Positions 43,275 through 51,575 of a DNA stretch of 64,000 bases are shown one piece after another (within the stretch, counting starts at the first letter, position 1; each line of letters starts with the position of its first letter). The notes beneath the pieces are model-generated. The model searched no databases. It saw only the letters and a program-made list of their open reading frames with translations, and was not told the DNA's origin. Position numbers and translations under genes: made by a program. Origin of the DNA: Paractinoplanes atraurantiacus (GTDB lineage Bacteria > Actinomycetota > Actinomycetes > Mycobacteriales > Micromonosporaceae); the NCBI RefSeq assembly GCF_900215205.1, contig NZ_OBDY01000006.1, positions 310,001-374,000 on the forward strand, read 5' to 3'.

Positions 43275-43703
43275 ATGCCTGAGGTTGCGCGTTCCATCGA
43301 GATCTCCCGGCCGCCGAGCGCGGTGTGGCGGTTGCTGTCCACTGCGGACGGGTTACGGGAGTGGCTCTCGCCCGAGGTCGAGATCGATCTGCGGGTCGGC
43401 GGCGCCTACCGGATGCCCGGCGGGGACGGCGAGACCTGGATCAGCGGGGTGGTGCTCGAGCTGGTGCCCGAAGGGCGGCTGGTCCTGTCCTGGCTCGAAG
43501 AGGGGTCGGGGTGGGTGCACCCGGGGCGGCTGCTCGTCACGCTGGAACCGATCGCCGGTGGGACACGGGTCTCGCTGGTGCACGACGGTTTCGCCGGGAT
43601 CGGAAAAGACGAATGGCAGGAGACGCTTGAGGCGTACGAGCGGGGGGCCGACAAGCATCAGGTCCTCGAGCGCCTGGCGGCGGCGGTGGGTGGCGTTGTC
43701 TGA
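43275..43703 (+). CDS. SRPBCC (AHSA1-like) domain protein
   Basis: 142 residues, ATG 43275 with AAAGGAG at 43262-43268. START-like lipid/ligand-binding fold: IEISRPPSAVWRLLSTADGLREWLSPE, GGAYRMPGGDGETWISG, RLVLSWLEEGSG and VSLVHDGFAGIG are the usual blocks of AHSA1 proteins. The ArsR gene starts inside its 3' end, the standard partner arrangement for this family. Confidence 0.9.
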   Translation: MPEVARSIEISRPPSAVWRLLSTADGLREWLSPEVEIDLRVGGAYRMPGGDGETWISGVVLELVPEGRLVLSWLEEGSGWVHPGRLLVTLEPIAGGTRVSLVHDGFAGIGKDEWQETLEAYERGADKHQVLERLAAAVGGVV

Positions 43704-44013
43704 GGAGGAGCTGTTCCGGGCGATGGCCGATCCGACGCGGCGGCGCATCCTCGATCTGCTCGCCGAGCACGGGACGCTGAGTGTGAGCGAGCTGTCGGCG
43801 CACTTTCCCGGGCTGGTCACGTCGGGCATCTCCAAGCACCTGATGGCCCTGCGGGCGGCGGGTCTGGTCACCGCCACCCGGCAGGGGCGCCATCAGCTGT
43901 ACGCCATCGACGCCGAGGCCATGTCGCGGGCCGTGGCGCCGTGGGTCGCCCGGTACGAGGCGTACTGGACGGGTGCGCTCGACCGCCTGAAGAAGGCGGG
44001 TCAGGAGGAGTAG
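43690..44013 (+). CDS. ArsR-type repressor, partner of the SRPBCC protein
   Basis: 107 residues from GTG 43690 (TTG 43696 is possible), overlapping the SRPBCC gene by 14 bases. ELFRAMADPTRRRILDLLAE and VTSGISKHLMALRAAGLVTATRQGRHQLYAI form the winged HTH; no metal-binding Cys is seen. C-terminus is Trp/Tyr-rich (WVARYEAYWTGALDRL). Probable binder of the twin TTACC-N4-GGTAA sites. Converges with the discoidin-domain gene by 13 bases. Confidence 0.9.
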   Translation: MALSEEELFRAMADPTRRRILDLLAEHGTLSVSELSAHFPGLVTSGISKHLMALRAAGLVTATRQGRHQLYAIDAEAMSRAVAPWVARYEAYWTGALDRLKKAGQEE

Positions 44014-46040
44014 GCCTCCAGGGCCGAGAGCTGGCCGGCGGGCCAGCCCGTGTTGCCGGTGAAGGTCGCCTGGACGTAACGGGCCTGAGTGGGCGGGCAC
44101 GTGATGGTCACCGTGTTGCCCGACGCGGGGTCGAAGACGCGCGGGGCGGCGGCGGACAGCGTCGTGGTGCCGTCCGATATCGCGATGGTCTGGGTGCGGG
44201 CGCCCCACGACGGCGGGAGCTTGAGGACGAGGCGGGAGACCGTGGTGGCAGCGCCCAGGTCGACCTGGATCCATTGCGGGAACGCGTTGTTGGCGCTCTC
44301 CCAGTAGGTGCCGGCGTCGCCGTCGACCGCGTTGCCGGAGGTGTAGTTCTGCACGGCGGCGCTCGCCGTGGTGGCGCGCCCGCGGGCGAGGTCGGTCGCG
44401 GGTGGGGGCGTGCTGTCGCCGTACACCTGCAATTGGGAGATCTGAGCCGCCGGCCAGCCGGAGTTGCCCGAGAAAGTGAGCCGGAGATTGCGGACCGCCG
44501 TGCCGGGAAGCGTGATGGTGACGGTGTTGCCCGAAGCCGGATCGAAGGTGTACGTGGTGGCGGCGCCGCCCTGCACGGCGATGGTCTGGGTGCGGCGTTC
44601 CCAGCCGGCGGGCAGGCGCAGCACCAGGCGCGTGACGGCGTAGGCGGCGCCGAGGTCGACCTCGAACCATTGCGGGAAGGCGCCGCCGCCGCTCTCCCAA
44701 TATGTGGTGGCGCTGCCGTCGACGGCGTTTCCGGGCGCGAAGGCCCCGTTGGCGCTACTGGCCGACACCGGCTTACCGGCAGCGAGATCACCTGCGGTCA
44801 GGGTGGGCTGAGTCGGCCGTACGGCGGTGAGCGCCAGCTGTCCCTTCAGCATGCGGCCGCCGTCGGTGGTGATGCGCAGGTAGTAGTCGGAGGAGCAGAA
44901 GGTGCCGTCCTCGTCGAGCGCTCGGATGCCGCTGCCGGCGGGCACGGAGGCGGCCGTCTCGGCGGTCTTGGCGATCTGGTTGCCCTCGTTGAACTCGTCG
45001 AACATGGACACATAGAGGCCCTGGGCGCCCAGGCGCACCATGTTGTAGAGGCTGCGCCAGTAGAAGTCGCCGTGCCGGCGGTGGCCGGAGGACAGATCGC
45101 CGGGCAGCACGCACGGCTGGTAGTCGATGCCGTGGGCGTTGCAGTCGGCCTGGTCGGCGGTGTTCACGTTGGCCAGGAACCAGTCGAGCCCGTCGAGCGT
45201 GCCGGTGCGGCCGACCATCCACGGCGACAGCATGTGGAACGCGTGGTAGACGTCGAGGAAGCCGGTGCGGCTGTCGTTCTTGCCCTCACGCCAGTAGGTG
45301 GGCACGCCGCCGATGACATAACAGCCCTGCGCCTTCAGCCAGTTGACGACGTCGAGGCAGGCGGCCGGGGTGAACGGGCGGCCGTCGTCGTCGAAGCCGA
45401 AACCCCAGACGCAGACGACCGGCTTGCCGTTCTGGCGGGCGTACGCGGGGGAGGCGGTGTGCGCGGCCATCTTGGTGGTCCAGTCCGTCTTGAGCTCGGA
45501 CTGCATGTTCGTCCAGCCGGTGACGTCGTACATGATGTAGAACTTGCGCCCGGTCGCCTCGGCCGCCGTGCGCACCTTGCGGGCCATGGCGTCGCGGGTC
45601 GGCCCTTCGTCGCCGACCGGGTTGAACCGTTGCAGGGCGGCGGTGTCGATGCCGTAGGTGCGCATCCAGGCGAAATGCGTGTCGACGGTCTGCTGGTCGT
45701 ACGAGGAGAACAGCGCGGCCGGGCCGCCGTTTCCCAGATGGGGATAAGCGGTCGGGTACGTGTGGGTGAAGTCCCGCAGATCGGGCCAGGACACGATCGT
45801 GGTGTTGCTCGGCGACGGCGGCTGGAAACGGTCCCGGCTCCAGTGCCACCAGCCGCCGATCGGAGCACCGTCACCCGGGCAGGAGAACCAGCCCTGATAG
45901 CCGACGCTGATCTTCCCGACGACATCACCGGGCGGCGAGGCGGCGCGGGCCGGTTCGCCGCCGGCCGAGAGGTCGGTGAGGACAGTGGCGGCCGAACCGG
46001 CGGCGGCCGCGGACAAGAGGGCACGGCGAGTGAGCGGCAT
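44001..46040 (-). CDS. Tat-exported GH71/99-like protein with two discoidin domains
   Basis: 679 residues. N-terminus MPLTRRALLSAAAAGSAAT is a twin-arginine signal, cleaved probably after ARAA, so it is a client of the TatAC genes at 8.9-10.2 kb. Residues 40-410: catalytic TIM-barrel resembling GH71/GH99-like enzymes (YQGWFSCPGDGAPIGGWWHW, WMRTYGIDTAALQRF, YVSMFDEFNEGNQI). Then two F5/8 type C carbohydrate-binding modules (about 415-545 and 550-679) with the NAVDG-x-x-x-TYWES motif in each. It probably cleaves an external polysaccharide such as a mannan. Confidence 0.86.
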   Translation of the reverse strand: MPLTRRALLSAAAAGSAATVLTDLSAGGEPARAASPPGDVVGKISVGYQGWFSCPGDGAPIGGWWHWSRDRFQPPSPSNTTIVSWPDLRDFTHTYPTAYPHLGNGGPAALFSSYDQQTVDTHFAWMRTYGIDTAALQRFNPVGDEGPTRDAMARKVRTAAEATGRKFYIMYDVTGWTNMQSELKTDWTTKMAAHTASPAYARQNGKPVVCVWGFGFDDDGRPFTPAACLDVVNWLKAQGCYVIGGVPTYWREGKNDSRTGFLDVYHAFHMLSPWMVGRTGTLDGLDWFLANVNTADQADCNAHGIDYQPCVLPGDLSSGHRRHGDFYWRSLYNMVRLGAQGLYVSMFDEFNEGNQIAKTAETAASVPAGSGIRALDEDGTFCSSDYYLRITTDGGRMLKGQLALTAVRPTQPTLTAGDLAAGKPVSASSANGAFAPGNAVDGSATTYWESGGGAFPQWFEVDLGAAYAVTRLVLRLPAGWERRTQTIAVQGGAATTYTFDPASGNTVTITLPGTAVRNLRLTFSGNSGWPAAQISQLQVYGDSTPPPATDLARGRATTASAAVQNYTSGNAVDGDAGTYWESANNAFPQWIQVDLGAATTVSRLVLKLPPSWGARTQTIAISDGTTTLSAAAPRVFDPASGNTVTITCPPTQARYVQATFTGNTGWPAGQLSALEAYSS

Positions 46041-46226
46041 GGGGAGCTCCAGGCGATCCGGGGACGGGGATGGGGAACGGATCGACGGTCATCATGACGT
46101 CTGACTTCACGCGACCGCAATAGTTGGACTCATTCCTGAAATATTCTGCACCGAACCGTGGAATTTCGGCCCCCACCACCTTGGACGCGGCGAGCTCGAC
46201 GTCGGCACGTTTGCGGGAGTGTGGGA

Positions 46227-47669
46227 GTGGGGGCGCGGTCGATACCGTCGCTTGTGCTTTTCGGCGTGCGGGTACTGGTGGTGGCGTTGATCGCGGCGGT
46301 CCTCGGCGCCGCGGGACTGGGACTGGTGGCGTCGGCCGGTGGCGAGGCGACCCCGCGGCGGGTGGTGGCCGACGGGGTGCCGCTCTACGAGGTCCATCCG
46401 GCGGGGCTGAAACCGGGGGAGCGGCGGCCCGGCGTGGTGGTCGCGCACGGCTACGCGGGGTCGGCGAAGCTCATGATGCCGTTCGGGGACACCCTTGCCG
46501 GGCGCGGCTACGTGGTGGTCCTGCTGGACTTCGCGGGGCACGGCGCCAATCCGAAGGCGCGGACCGGTAGCGCGGACCTCCAGCGCGAGCTCGACGCGGC
46601 GATGGCGCATCTTCGGTCACTGCGGGATGTGGACAACGCCCGGGTCTCGTTGGTGGGGCACTCGATGGGGGCCTCAGCGGTCACCGAATACGCGGCCGCG
46701 CATCCGGAAGTGGTGGCCACCGTGGCGATCTCCCTGCCGTCGGTGCCCGAGGGACATCCGAAGAACCTGCTGATGCTGGTCGGGCAGGCCGAGTTCCCAG
46801 GGTTCAAGGCCACGGCGACGGAGGCGGCCGCGCGGATCGCGGACAGCCGGGCCGTGACGATTCCCGGCGTGGAACACATCTCCATCCTGTACGCGCCACG
46901 GACGCACCAGGAGACGATCGACTGGCTCGACCAGCGCTTCGGCGGCCCGGTCACGCAGGAGGCGATCCCGTCGCCGCTGCGCCGCCCGGCCGGGGCGGGA
47001 CTGCTCTTCGCCGGGCTACTGGTCGGCCTCTACCCACTGGCACGCCTCCTGTTCAGGGGCCGGGCGACGATCGAGCGGTTCCGGTGGGTCCTGCTGGTTC
47101 CCGTCGCGGGCGCCGCGATCGTGGCGGCGTTGGTGGCGGCCGTGCTGCCGACGTCGTGGTTCCCGCTGGACTCGGGGGACTACGCGGTCGCCTTCACGTT
47201 CCTCTTCGGAGGTCTGTTGCTGCTCGTGCAGCGGGGGCGGCCGGGACCGTGGGGTCGGGTCCCGGCGGCGGTGGCGCTCGTCGCCTATGCCGCGGTGACG
47301 ATCGTGGTGCCGCTGCAGCTGGGGTTCACGAACATGTGGCCGGCCGGGGCCCGATGGTGGATTCTTCCGGTGGTGTGGGCGGGATTCGCGCTTCTCTCGT
47401 ACGCGGCGGAGCGCCTCAGCCGTGGCAGCATGCTCGGCATCCTCGCGGTCGCGGCGGCCACGGTCGTCGCCCTGACCGCGGCGGCCGTCCTCGGGCTGAC
47501 CAACGGGTTCCTCCTGCTGGTCGTGCCATTGCTGGCAGTGCTCCTGGTACTGCAGGCGGGCTGGAGCACCCTGCTCAACCGCCTGGCCGCGCCGGCCTGG
47601 GCGATCGCGCTGGCCGGCTCCCTGCTGGTGGCGTGGCCGATCGCCGCCACGCTACCGATCACGGCGTGA
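46227..47669 (+). CDS. Alpha/beta hydrolase fused to a multi-helix membrane domain
   Basis: 480 residues from GTG 46227, chosen because GGGAG lies 8 bases upstream; other GTG codons (46221, 46254) are possible. One helix at the start (VLVVALIAAVLGAAGLGLV), then an extracytoplasmic alpha/beta hydrolase (about 45-255): VVVAHGYAGSAKLMMPF, VSLVGHSMGASAVTEYA with nucleophile Ser in GHSMG, and VEHISILY with a His. From about 265 there are seven to eight membrane helices. Domain order is consistent with an envelope ester or lipid hydrolase; substrate unknown. Confidence 0.8.
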   Translation: MGARSIPSLVLFGVRVLVVALIAAVLGAAGLGLVASAGGEATPRRVVADGVPLYEVHPAGLKPGERRPGVVVAHGYAGSAKLMMPFGDTLAGRGYVVVLLDFAGHGANPKARTGSADLQRELDAAMAHLRSLRDVDNARVSLVGHSMGASAVTEYAAAHPEVVATVAISLPSVPEGHPKNLLMLVGQAEFPGFKATATEAAARIADSRAVTIPGVEHISILYAPRTHQETIDWLDQRFGGPVTQEAIPSPLRRPAGAGLLFAGLLVGLYPLARLLFRGRATIERFRWVLLVPVAGAAIVAALVAAVLPTSWFPLDSGDYAVAFTFLFGGLLLLVQRGRPGPWGRVPAAVALVAYAAVTIVVPLQLGFTNMWPAGARWWILPVVWAGFALLSYAAERLSRGSMLGILAVAAATVVALTAAAVLGLTNGFLLLVVPLLAVLLVLQAGWSTLLNRLAAPAWAIALAGSLLVAWPIAATLPITA

Positions 47670-47722
47670 CCAACCGGCAAATCCGATTGCCGGGCCGAGG
47701 ACCGGCGCCTAGCGTGCCCGGG

Positions 47723-48574
47723 ATGACCGCTGAGGTGCCGTTCCGCTCGCTCGCCGTCGACCAGACGGACGTTCGGTACGCCCACGGGCCCGACTCTCGT
47801 CGCCGGGCGGAGGCGCCGGCGGGCCGGACGGTCGAGTTCAGCTGGGACGGCAGCGCCGTCTATCCGGGTACGTCGCGCAAGTTCTGGGTGCACGTGCCGG
47901 CTCAATACGACGGGTCGCAGCCCGCCTCGCTGATCGTCTTCCTGGACGGGGAGTGGTACCTCGATCCTGCCGGTGAGGTTCGGGGCGCGATCGTGCTGGA
48001 CAACCTGATCCATAGCGGCGACATCCCGGTCACCTTCGGGCTGTTCGTCGATCCCGGCGTCCTTGTGGGCGCGCGGAATCCGAAGAACCGCAACGTCGAG
48101 TACGACGCCTTCGACGATCGCCTGGTCACCTTCCTGCTAACCGAGATCATCCCGCAGGTCACGCGGCGTTACTCGATCACTGACGACCCCGATCGGTGGG
48201 CCATTTGTGGTGGCAGCAGCGGCGGGAACGGCGCGTTCACCGCCGCGTGGCTTCGCCCGGACAAGTTCCGGCGGGTGATCTGCTTCCTGTCCAGCTTCGT
48301 GCAGATGCCGGCCGGGAACCCGTACCCGGACCTGATCCCCAGCGTTCCCCGCAAGCCGCTGCGGATCTTCATGCAGGCCGGCCACCGGGACCTGCACTGG
48401 AACGAGCCCGAACGGAACTGGCTCGCCGGCAATCTGCGCGTCGCGGCGGCGCTGGCCGAAGCCGGCTACGACTTCCGGCTCGTCCTCGGCGACGGAGGGC
48501 ACAGCCCCAACCACGCGGGCGTCCTTCTTCCGGACGCCCTGCGCTGGGCGTTCGCGGGGTTCGGGAAAGCCTGA
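47723..48574 (+). CDS. Esterase of the enterochelin-esterase/EstD type
   Basis: 283 residues, ATG 47723. PF00756 fold: RKFWVHVPAQYDGSQPASLIVFLDGEWY, then WAICGGSSGGNGAFTAAWL with nucleophile Ser in GGSSGG, IFMQAGHRDLHW, and VLGDGGHSPNHAGVLL with the His. No signal peptide, so cytosolic. Serine-ester hydrolase on siderophore-like or acyl substrates. Confidence 0.86.
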   Translation: MTAEVPFRSLAVDQTDVRYAHGPDSRRRAEAPAGRTVEFSWDGSAVYPGTSRKFWVHVPAQYDGSQPASLIVFLDGEWYLDPAGEVRGAIVLDNLIHSGDIPVTFGLFVDPGVLVGARNPKNRNVEYDAFDDRLVTFLLTEIIPQVTRRYSITDDPDRWAICGGSSGGNGAFTAAWLRPDKFRRVICFLSSFVQMPAGNPYPDLIPSVPRKPLRIFMQAGHRDLHWNEPERNWLAGNLRVAAALAEAGYDFRLVLGDGGHSPNHAGVLLPDALRWAFAGFGKA

Positions 48575-48600
48575 CCACCGATACGCGCGAAAGTCGCCCT

Positions 48601-48626
48601 GCGGCCTCGCGCGGCGGCGAGGCCGC
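48601..48626 (+). terminator. GC-rich hairpin after the esterase gene
   Basis: GCGGCCTCGC (48601-48610), 6-base loop, GCGAGGCCGC (48617-48626): perfect 10-bp stem, 27 bases after the esterase stop. No U-tract follows, as is usual for actinobacterial terminators. It may also serve the minus-strand gene that originally faced it before the IS5 insertion. Confidence 0.6.
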
Positions 48627-48678
48627 GCGGCGCCCTGGGCTCGCGTCAGTGCGGTTGGGTGGGCGAGAAGGCGTACCT

Positions 48679-49523
48679 CTAAGACCGCATCTCGTTAGGG
48701 GTTGTTGCTGGTGAACAATCCGAGGGTGTCGGCACGGCGGTAGCAGATGACAGCGCATGCGGCGACGGTGAATGCGATGAAGTGGGAACTCTTGCGTTCG
48801 TAGCGTCGGGCCAGGCGCGGAACCGGGTGATCCATTGCAGGCAGCGTTCGATGACGTAGCGGTGCCTGCCGAGACGCTTGGAGGGTTCGATGCCTTTGCG
48901 GGCGATCCGGGCCTTGATCCCGCGCCGGGCCAGCAGGGCCCGGCAGGGCTGGTAGTCGTAGCCTTTGTCGCCGTGTAGTTTCCCGTGCCGTTTACGGGGG
49001 CGCCCGACCGGCTGTTTCACCGGCCGGATGCCGTCGACCACGTCTTCGAGCATCGTGTTGTCGTTGACGTTGGCAGCCGACACCACGACGTGCAGGGGCA
49101 GGCCCTGACGGTCGCTGACCGCGTGGATCTTGGAGCCGGGCTTGCCCCGGTCTACCGGGCTGGGCCCGGTCAGGTCCCCCCTTTGACCGCACGGACGTGC
49201 ATCGCGTCCACGCTCGCGCGTTCCCAGTCGATGTGTCCGGCCGTGCCCAGGACATCGAGCACGGCCTGGTGCAGTGCGTCGAAGACACCATGTTCGACCC
49301 ACTCGGCGAACCGGCGATGCGCCGACGGCGTGGAAATCCCGAAGGACGCCGGCAACTTGTCCCACGAGCAGCCGCTCTGCAACACGTACAAGATCGCGGC
49401 CAGGGCTGTCCGGTCATCGATGCGGGGTCGGCCACCGCCCTGATGCCGTTTCGGGTGCTCGGGAATCAACGGCTCGCTGAGCTGCCACAACGCATCCGGA
49501 CAGTACTTGACCACGTCATCCAT
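48679..49523 (-). pseudogene. IS5-family transposase (frameshifted near 3' end)
   Basis: Frame A (49523-49170): LWQLSEPLIPEHPKRHQGGG, AILYVLQSGCSWDKLP, and HIDWERASVDAMHVRAVKGG with the first catalytic Asp. A -1 shift at AAAGGGGGG (49176-49184) joins it to DLTGPSPVDRGKPGSKIH. Frame B holds KLHGDKGYDYQPC (second Asp) and RYVIERCLQWITRF (Glu). Just after ITRF, near 48815-48822, one base appears lost: reading the other frame gives RVPRLARRYERKSSHFIAF, the normal ending with a TAA at 48695-48697. As read, the C-terminus is scrambled and the copy is probably inactive. Confidence 0.83.
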
Positions 49524-49575
49524 ACCGATCTAACGAATGACCTTGCAAAACAAGCATCCCTAACGAGATGCCGTC
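48683..49575 (-). mobile_element. IS5-family insertion sequence, 893 bp, transposase damaged
   Basis: Terminal inverted repeats 48683-48700 (GACCGCATCTCGTTAGGG) and 49558-49575 match at 17 of 18 positions. TAA flanks both sides (48680-48682 and 49576-49578), extendable to CTAA, fitting the YTAR/TA target of the IS427-like group. One transposase in two frames with a slippery AAAGGGGGG, and an extra frame change near the 3' end. Inserted exactly at the stop codon of the neighbouring HTH gene. Confidence 0.9.
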
Positions 49576-49889
49576 TAAGGGGTTATCTCCAGCCCGGCGC
49601 GCGAGACGATCTGTTGCAAGGCCGCGACGTGGGCGGCGAAAGCGTTGCGGCCGGCTGGGGTGAGGCGGGCCGAGGTGCGCGGGCGTTTGCCCACGAAGGA
49701 CTTTCGGATCTCTATGTAGCCGGCGTCTTCGAGGGTGGTCAGTTGTTTCGACAAGGCCGAGTCGGAGAGGGCGGTCTGGTCGCGGAGGAACTTGAAGTCG
49801 GCCCACTCGGCGGCGGTCAGCAGGCTGACCAGGGCCAGGCGGGTGGGTGCGTGGATGAGGTCGTCGAAGCGCGGCTCGATGACGGTCAC
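49575..49889 (-). CDS. Winged-helix regulator (HTH_34 type)
   Basis: 104 residues from GTG 49889, overlapping the stop of the membrane protein (GTGA). MarR-like dimeric winged helix: IEPRFDDLIHAPTRLALVSLL, FKFLRDQTALSDSALSKQLTTLEDAGYIEIRK, GKRPRTSARLTPAGR. Paired with a membrane protein, a frequent arrangement in actinobacteria. The stop codon TAG uses the last base of the IS5 element plus the target TA. Probably autoregulates through the AGTACTTTCCT repeats. Confidence 0.88.
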   Translation of the reverse strand: MTVIEPRFDDLIHAPTRLALVSLLTAAEWADFKFLRDQTALSDSALSKQLTTLEDAGYIEIRKSFVGKRPRTSARLTPAGRNAFAAHVAALQQIVSRAGLEITP

Positions 49890-50350
49890 CGGGCGCCGGC
49901 CAGCGGGCGGGAGAGCATGAGGCGGCGCAGGTACGCCATGAGGCGCGGGCCGCCGAAGGCCGTGCCCAGGGCGACGGGGGCCATGGCGATGGTGGCGGGG
50001 TGTGGGGCGCCCAGCGCCTCCAGGGCGAAGCCGAGGCCCAGGCCGATGGCGACCAGCGTGAGGGCGAAGACGGTGATGGCCACGGCGCCGCGCAGGCCCA
50101 GCAGGGCGTTGCGGACCTGGACCCGTGAGCGGAAGGCGACCACGCCGATGGCGGCGGCCAGACCGAGGCCGTACAGGGCCGAGCCGGTGGCGATCAGCCA
50201 GGGGATCCGGCTCTCGATGGAGGCCACGAACAGCAGCATGAGGGCGCCGATCGCGAGCCAGAACCAGGTGGGGACCAGGGTGGAGCTGACGACCTGGTCG
50301 CGGCGGATGCGAACCTCGGCGAGGGCGAGCTCGGCGTCGATGGGATCCAT
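49886..50350 (-). CDS. Membrane protein in an HTH_34 operon
   Basis: 154 residues, ATG 50350. Helices: LVPTWFWLAIGALMLLFVAS, IPWLIATGSALYGLGLAAAIGVVAF, ALLGLRGAVAITVFALTLVAIGLGLGFAL and a shorter one. The N-terminal 20 residues are acidic-basic and cytoplasmic. Function unknown; its translation is tied to the downstream regulator, so the two probably act together. Confidence 0.72.
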   Translation of the reverse strand: MDPIDAELALAEVRIRRDQVVSSTLVPTWFWLAIGALMLLFVASIESRIPWLIATGSALYGLGLAAAIGVVAFRSRVQVRNALLGLRGAVAITVFALTLVAIGLGLGFALEALGAPHPATIAMAPVALGTAFGGPRLMAYLRRLMLSRPLAGAR

Positions 50351-50367
50351 GACTTGAAGTATCGGCT

Positions 50368-50397
50368 AGTACTTTCCTTGTTGGCAAGTACTTTCCT
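50368..50397. promoter_or_regulatory. Direct repeat AGTACTTTCCT upstream of the HTH_34 operon
   Basis: AGTACTTTCCT at 50368-50378 and again at 50387-50397, 19 bases apart, i.e. on nearly the same DNA face. It lies 18 bases upstream of the membrane-protein start (minus strand) and 37 bases before the deformylase start (plus strand). AGTACT itself is palindromic. Probable binding site of the HTH_34 regulator; effect on the deformylase is possible. Confidence 0.6.
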
Positions 50398-50433
50398 CGC
50401 GTCTCGCCGGACTGGCCGGGGTACGTTCTCTGC

Positions 50434-50970
50434 ATGACCGTTGTGTCCATTCGGAAAGTCGGGGATCCGGTGCTGCGCCGGGTCGCCGACCCCGTCACCA
50501 GTTTCGACGCCGAGCTGCGCAAGCTCGTGCGTGACCTCAACGAGACCCTGGCCTCCTCGCGCGGCGCCGGGCTGGCCGCGCCGCAGATCGGGGTGGGGCT
50601 GCGGGTCTTCGCCATCAACCCCGACCTGCCGGGCAACGACGCCAAGCTCGACCACCTGATCAACCCGGTGCTGGAGTTCCCCGACGAGGAGGAGCAGGAC
50701 GGTCCCGAGGGCTGCCTGTCGATCCCGGGCATCTACCTCGACACCAAGCGCCGCCTGAACGTGGCGGCCAAGGGCTACACCCAGCACGGCGACCCCGTCC
50801 AGGTGGTCGGAGCCGGGCTGCTGGCGCGCTGCATCCAGCACGAGACCGACCACCTCGACGGTGTGCTCTTCATCGACCGGCAGGACGAGGCCGGGCGGGA
50901 GCGGCTGCTGGCCACCCTGCGCGAGGCCGCGTGGTTCGACGACGCTCAGGTCAAGGTCAGCCCCCACTGA
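50434..50970 (+). CDS. def: Peptide deformylase
   Basis: 178 residues, ATG 50434. Removes the formyl group from new proteins. The three metal-enzyme motifs are intact: GAGLAAPQIG (residues 45-54), EGCLSIPG with the metal-binding Cys near 90-97, and QHETDHLDG with the HExxH pattern near 132-140. Not next to fmt, so probably one of more than one def copy in the genome (inference). Confidence 0.96.
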   Translation: MTVVSIRKVGDPVLRRVADPVTSFDAELRKLVRDLNETLASSRGAGLAAPQIGVGLRVFAINPDLPGNDAKLDHLINPVLEFPDEEEQDGPEGCLSIPGIYLDTKRRLNVAAKGYTQHGDPVQVVGAGLLARCIQHETDHLDGVLFIDRQDEAGRERLLATLREAAWFDDAQVKVSPH

Positions 50971-50978
50971 CGAGGCGT

Positions 50979-51575
50979 TCAGGTGGCCCGCTTGAGGCCG
51001 TCGATCCCGAGGTCGAGGGCGGATTCGAGATATTCCGTACGGCCGGTGTTGCCCAGCAGGAGCACGCCGCCCTGGATGCCGGCGATCAGCCCGCCGGCGG
51101 CGCGCGCCGCGTCGACGTTGCCGGAAATCTCGTGACTTGCCTGCATGTGGCGGATCCCGGCGGCGACGGCGGCCTGCCAGCGATCCATCATGTCGGTCAG
51201 CACGGCCCGGGCGGCCGGGGCGCGCCGGCCGGTGTCGCCGAGCAGGCCGCGCAGGGGACACTGGTCGCCCTGGGCGACGTAGCGGTCGACGATCAGATCA
51301 CGCCAGCGGTCCCAGACCTCCCACGACGTCAGGTTGCTCAGGTACGGCTCCTGGTCGGCCAGCACCTGGTCGGCCTCCTGCTGCACGACCGCCAGCAGCA
51401 GCCCCTCCTTGCCGTCGGGGAAGTAGTGGAACAGCTGGCTCTTGCTGGTGCCCGTGCGGGCCATGACGTCCTCGAGGCGCACCTGGTCGACGCCGCGCTC
51501 ACGCAGCTCCGCCGCCGCACCGGAAACGATGCGACGGCGGGTCTGTTCCCCTTTCGGGGTGAGGGTCCGGGTCAC
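50979..51575 (-). CDS. TetR-family regulator
   Basis: 198 residues from GTG 51575 which overlaps the stop of the aldo/keto reductase (GTGA). HTH: QTRRRIVSGAAAELRERGVDQVRLEDVMARTGTSKSQLFHYF, C-terminal TetR_C domain (QCPLRGLLGDTG, GNVDAARAAGGLIAGIQGG) of the group with conserved CPLxxL. Encoded downstream of the reductase on the same message, so it likely controls that operon. Confidence 0.91.
   Translation of the reverse strand: MTRTLTPKGEQTRRRIVSGAAAELRERGVDQVRLEDVMARTGTSKSQLFHYFPDGKEGLLLAVVQQEADQVLADQEPYLSNLTSWEVWDRWRDLIVDRYVAQGDQCPLRGLLGDTGRRAPAARAVLTDMMDRWQAAVAAGIRHMQASHEISGNVDAARAAGGLIAGIQGGVLLLGNTGRTEYLESALDLGIDGLKRAT

Noticed and set aside
45200..46120. Ser/Pro-rich minus-strand frame parallel to the glycosidase-like gene
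   Set aside because: Same-strand shifted frame of that gene; no similarity, whereas the chosen frame has a Tat signal and discoidin motifs.
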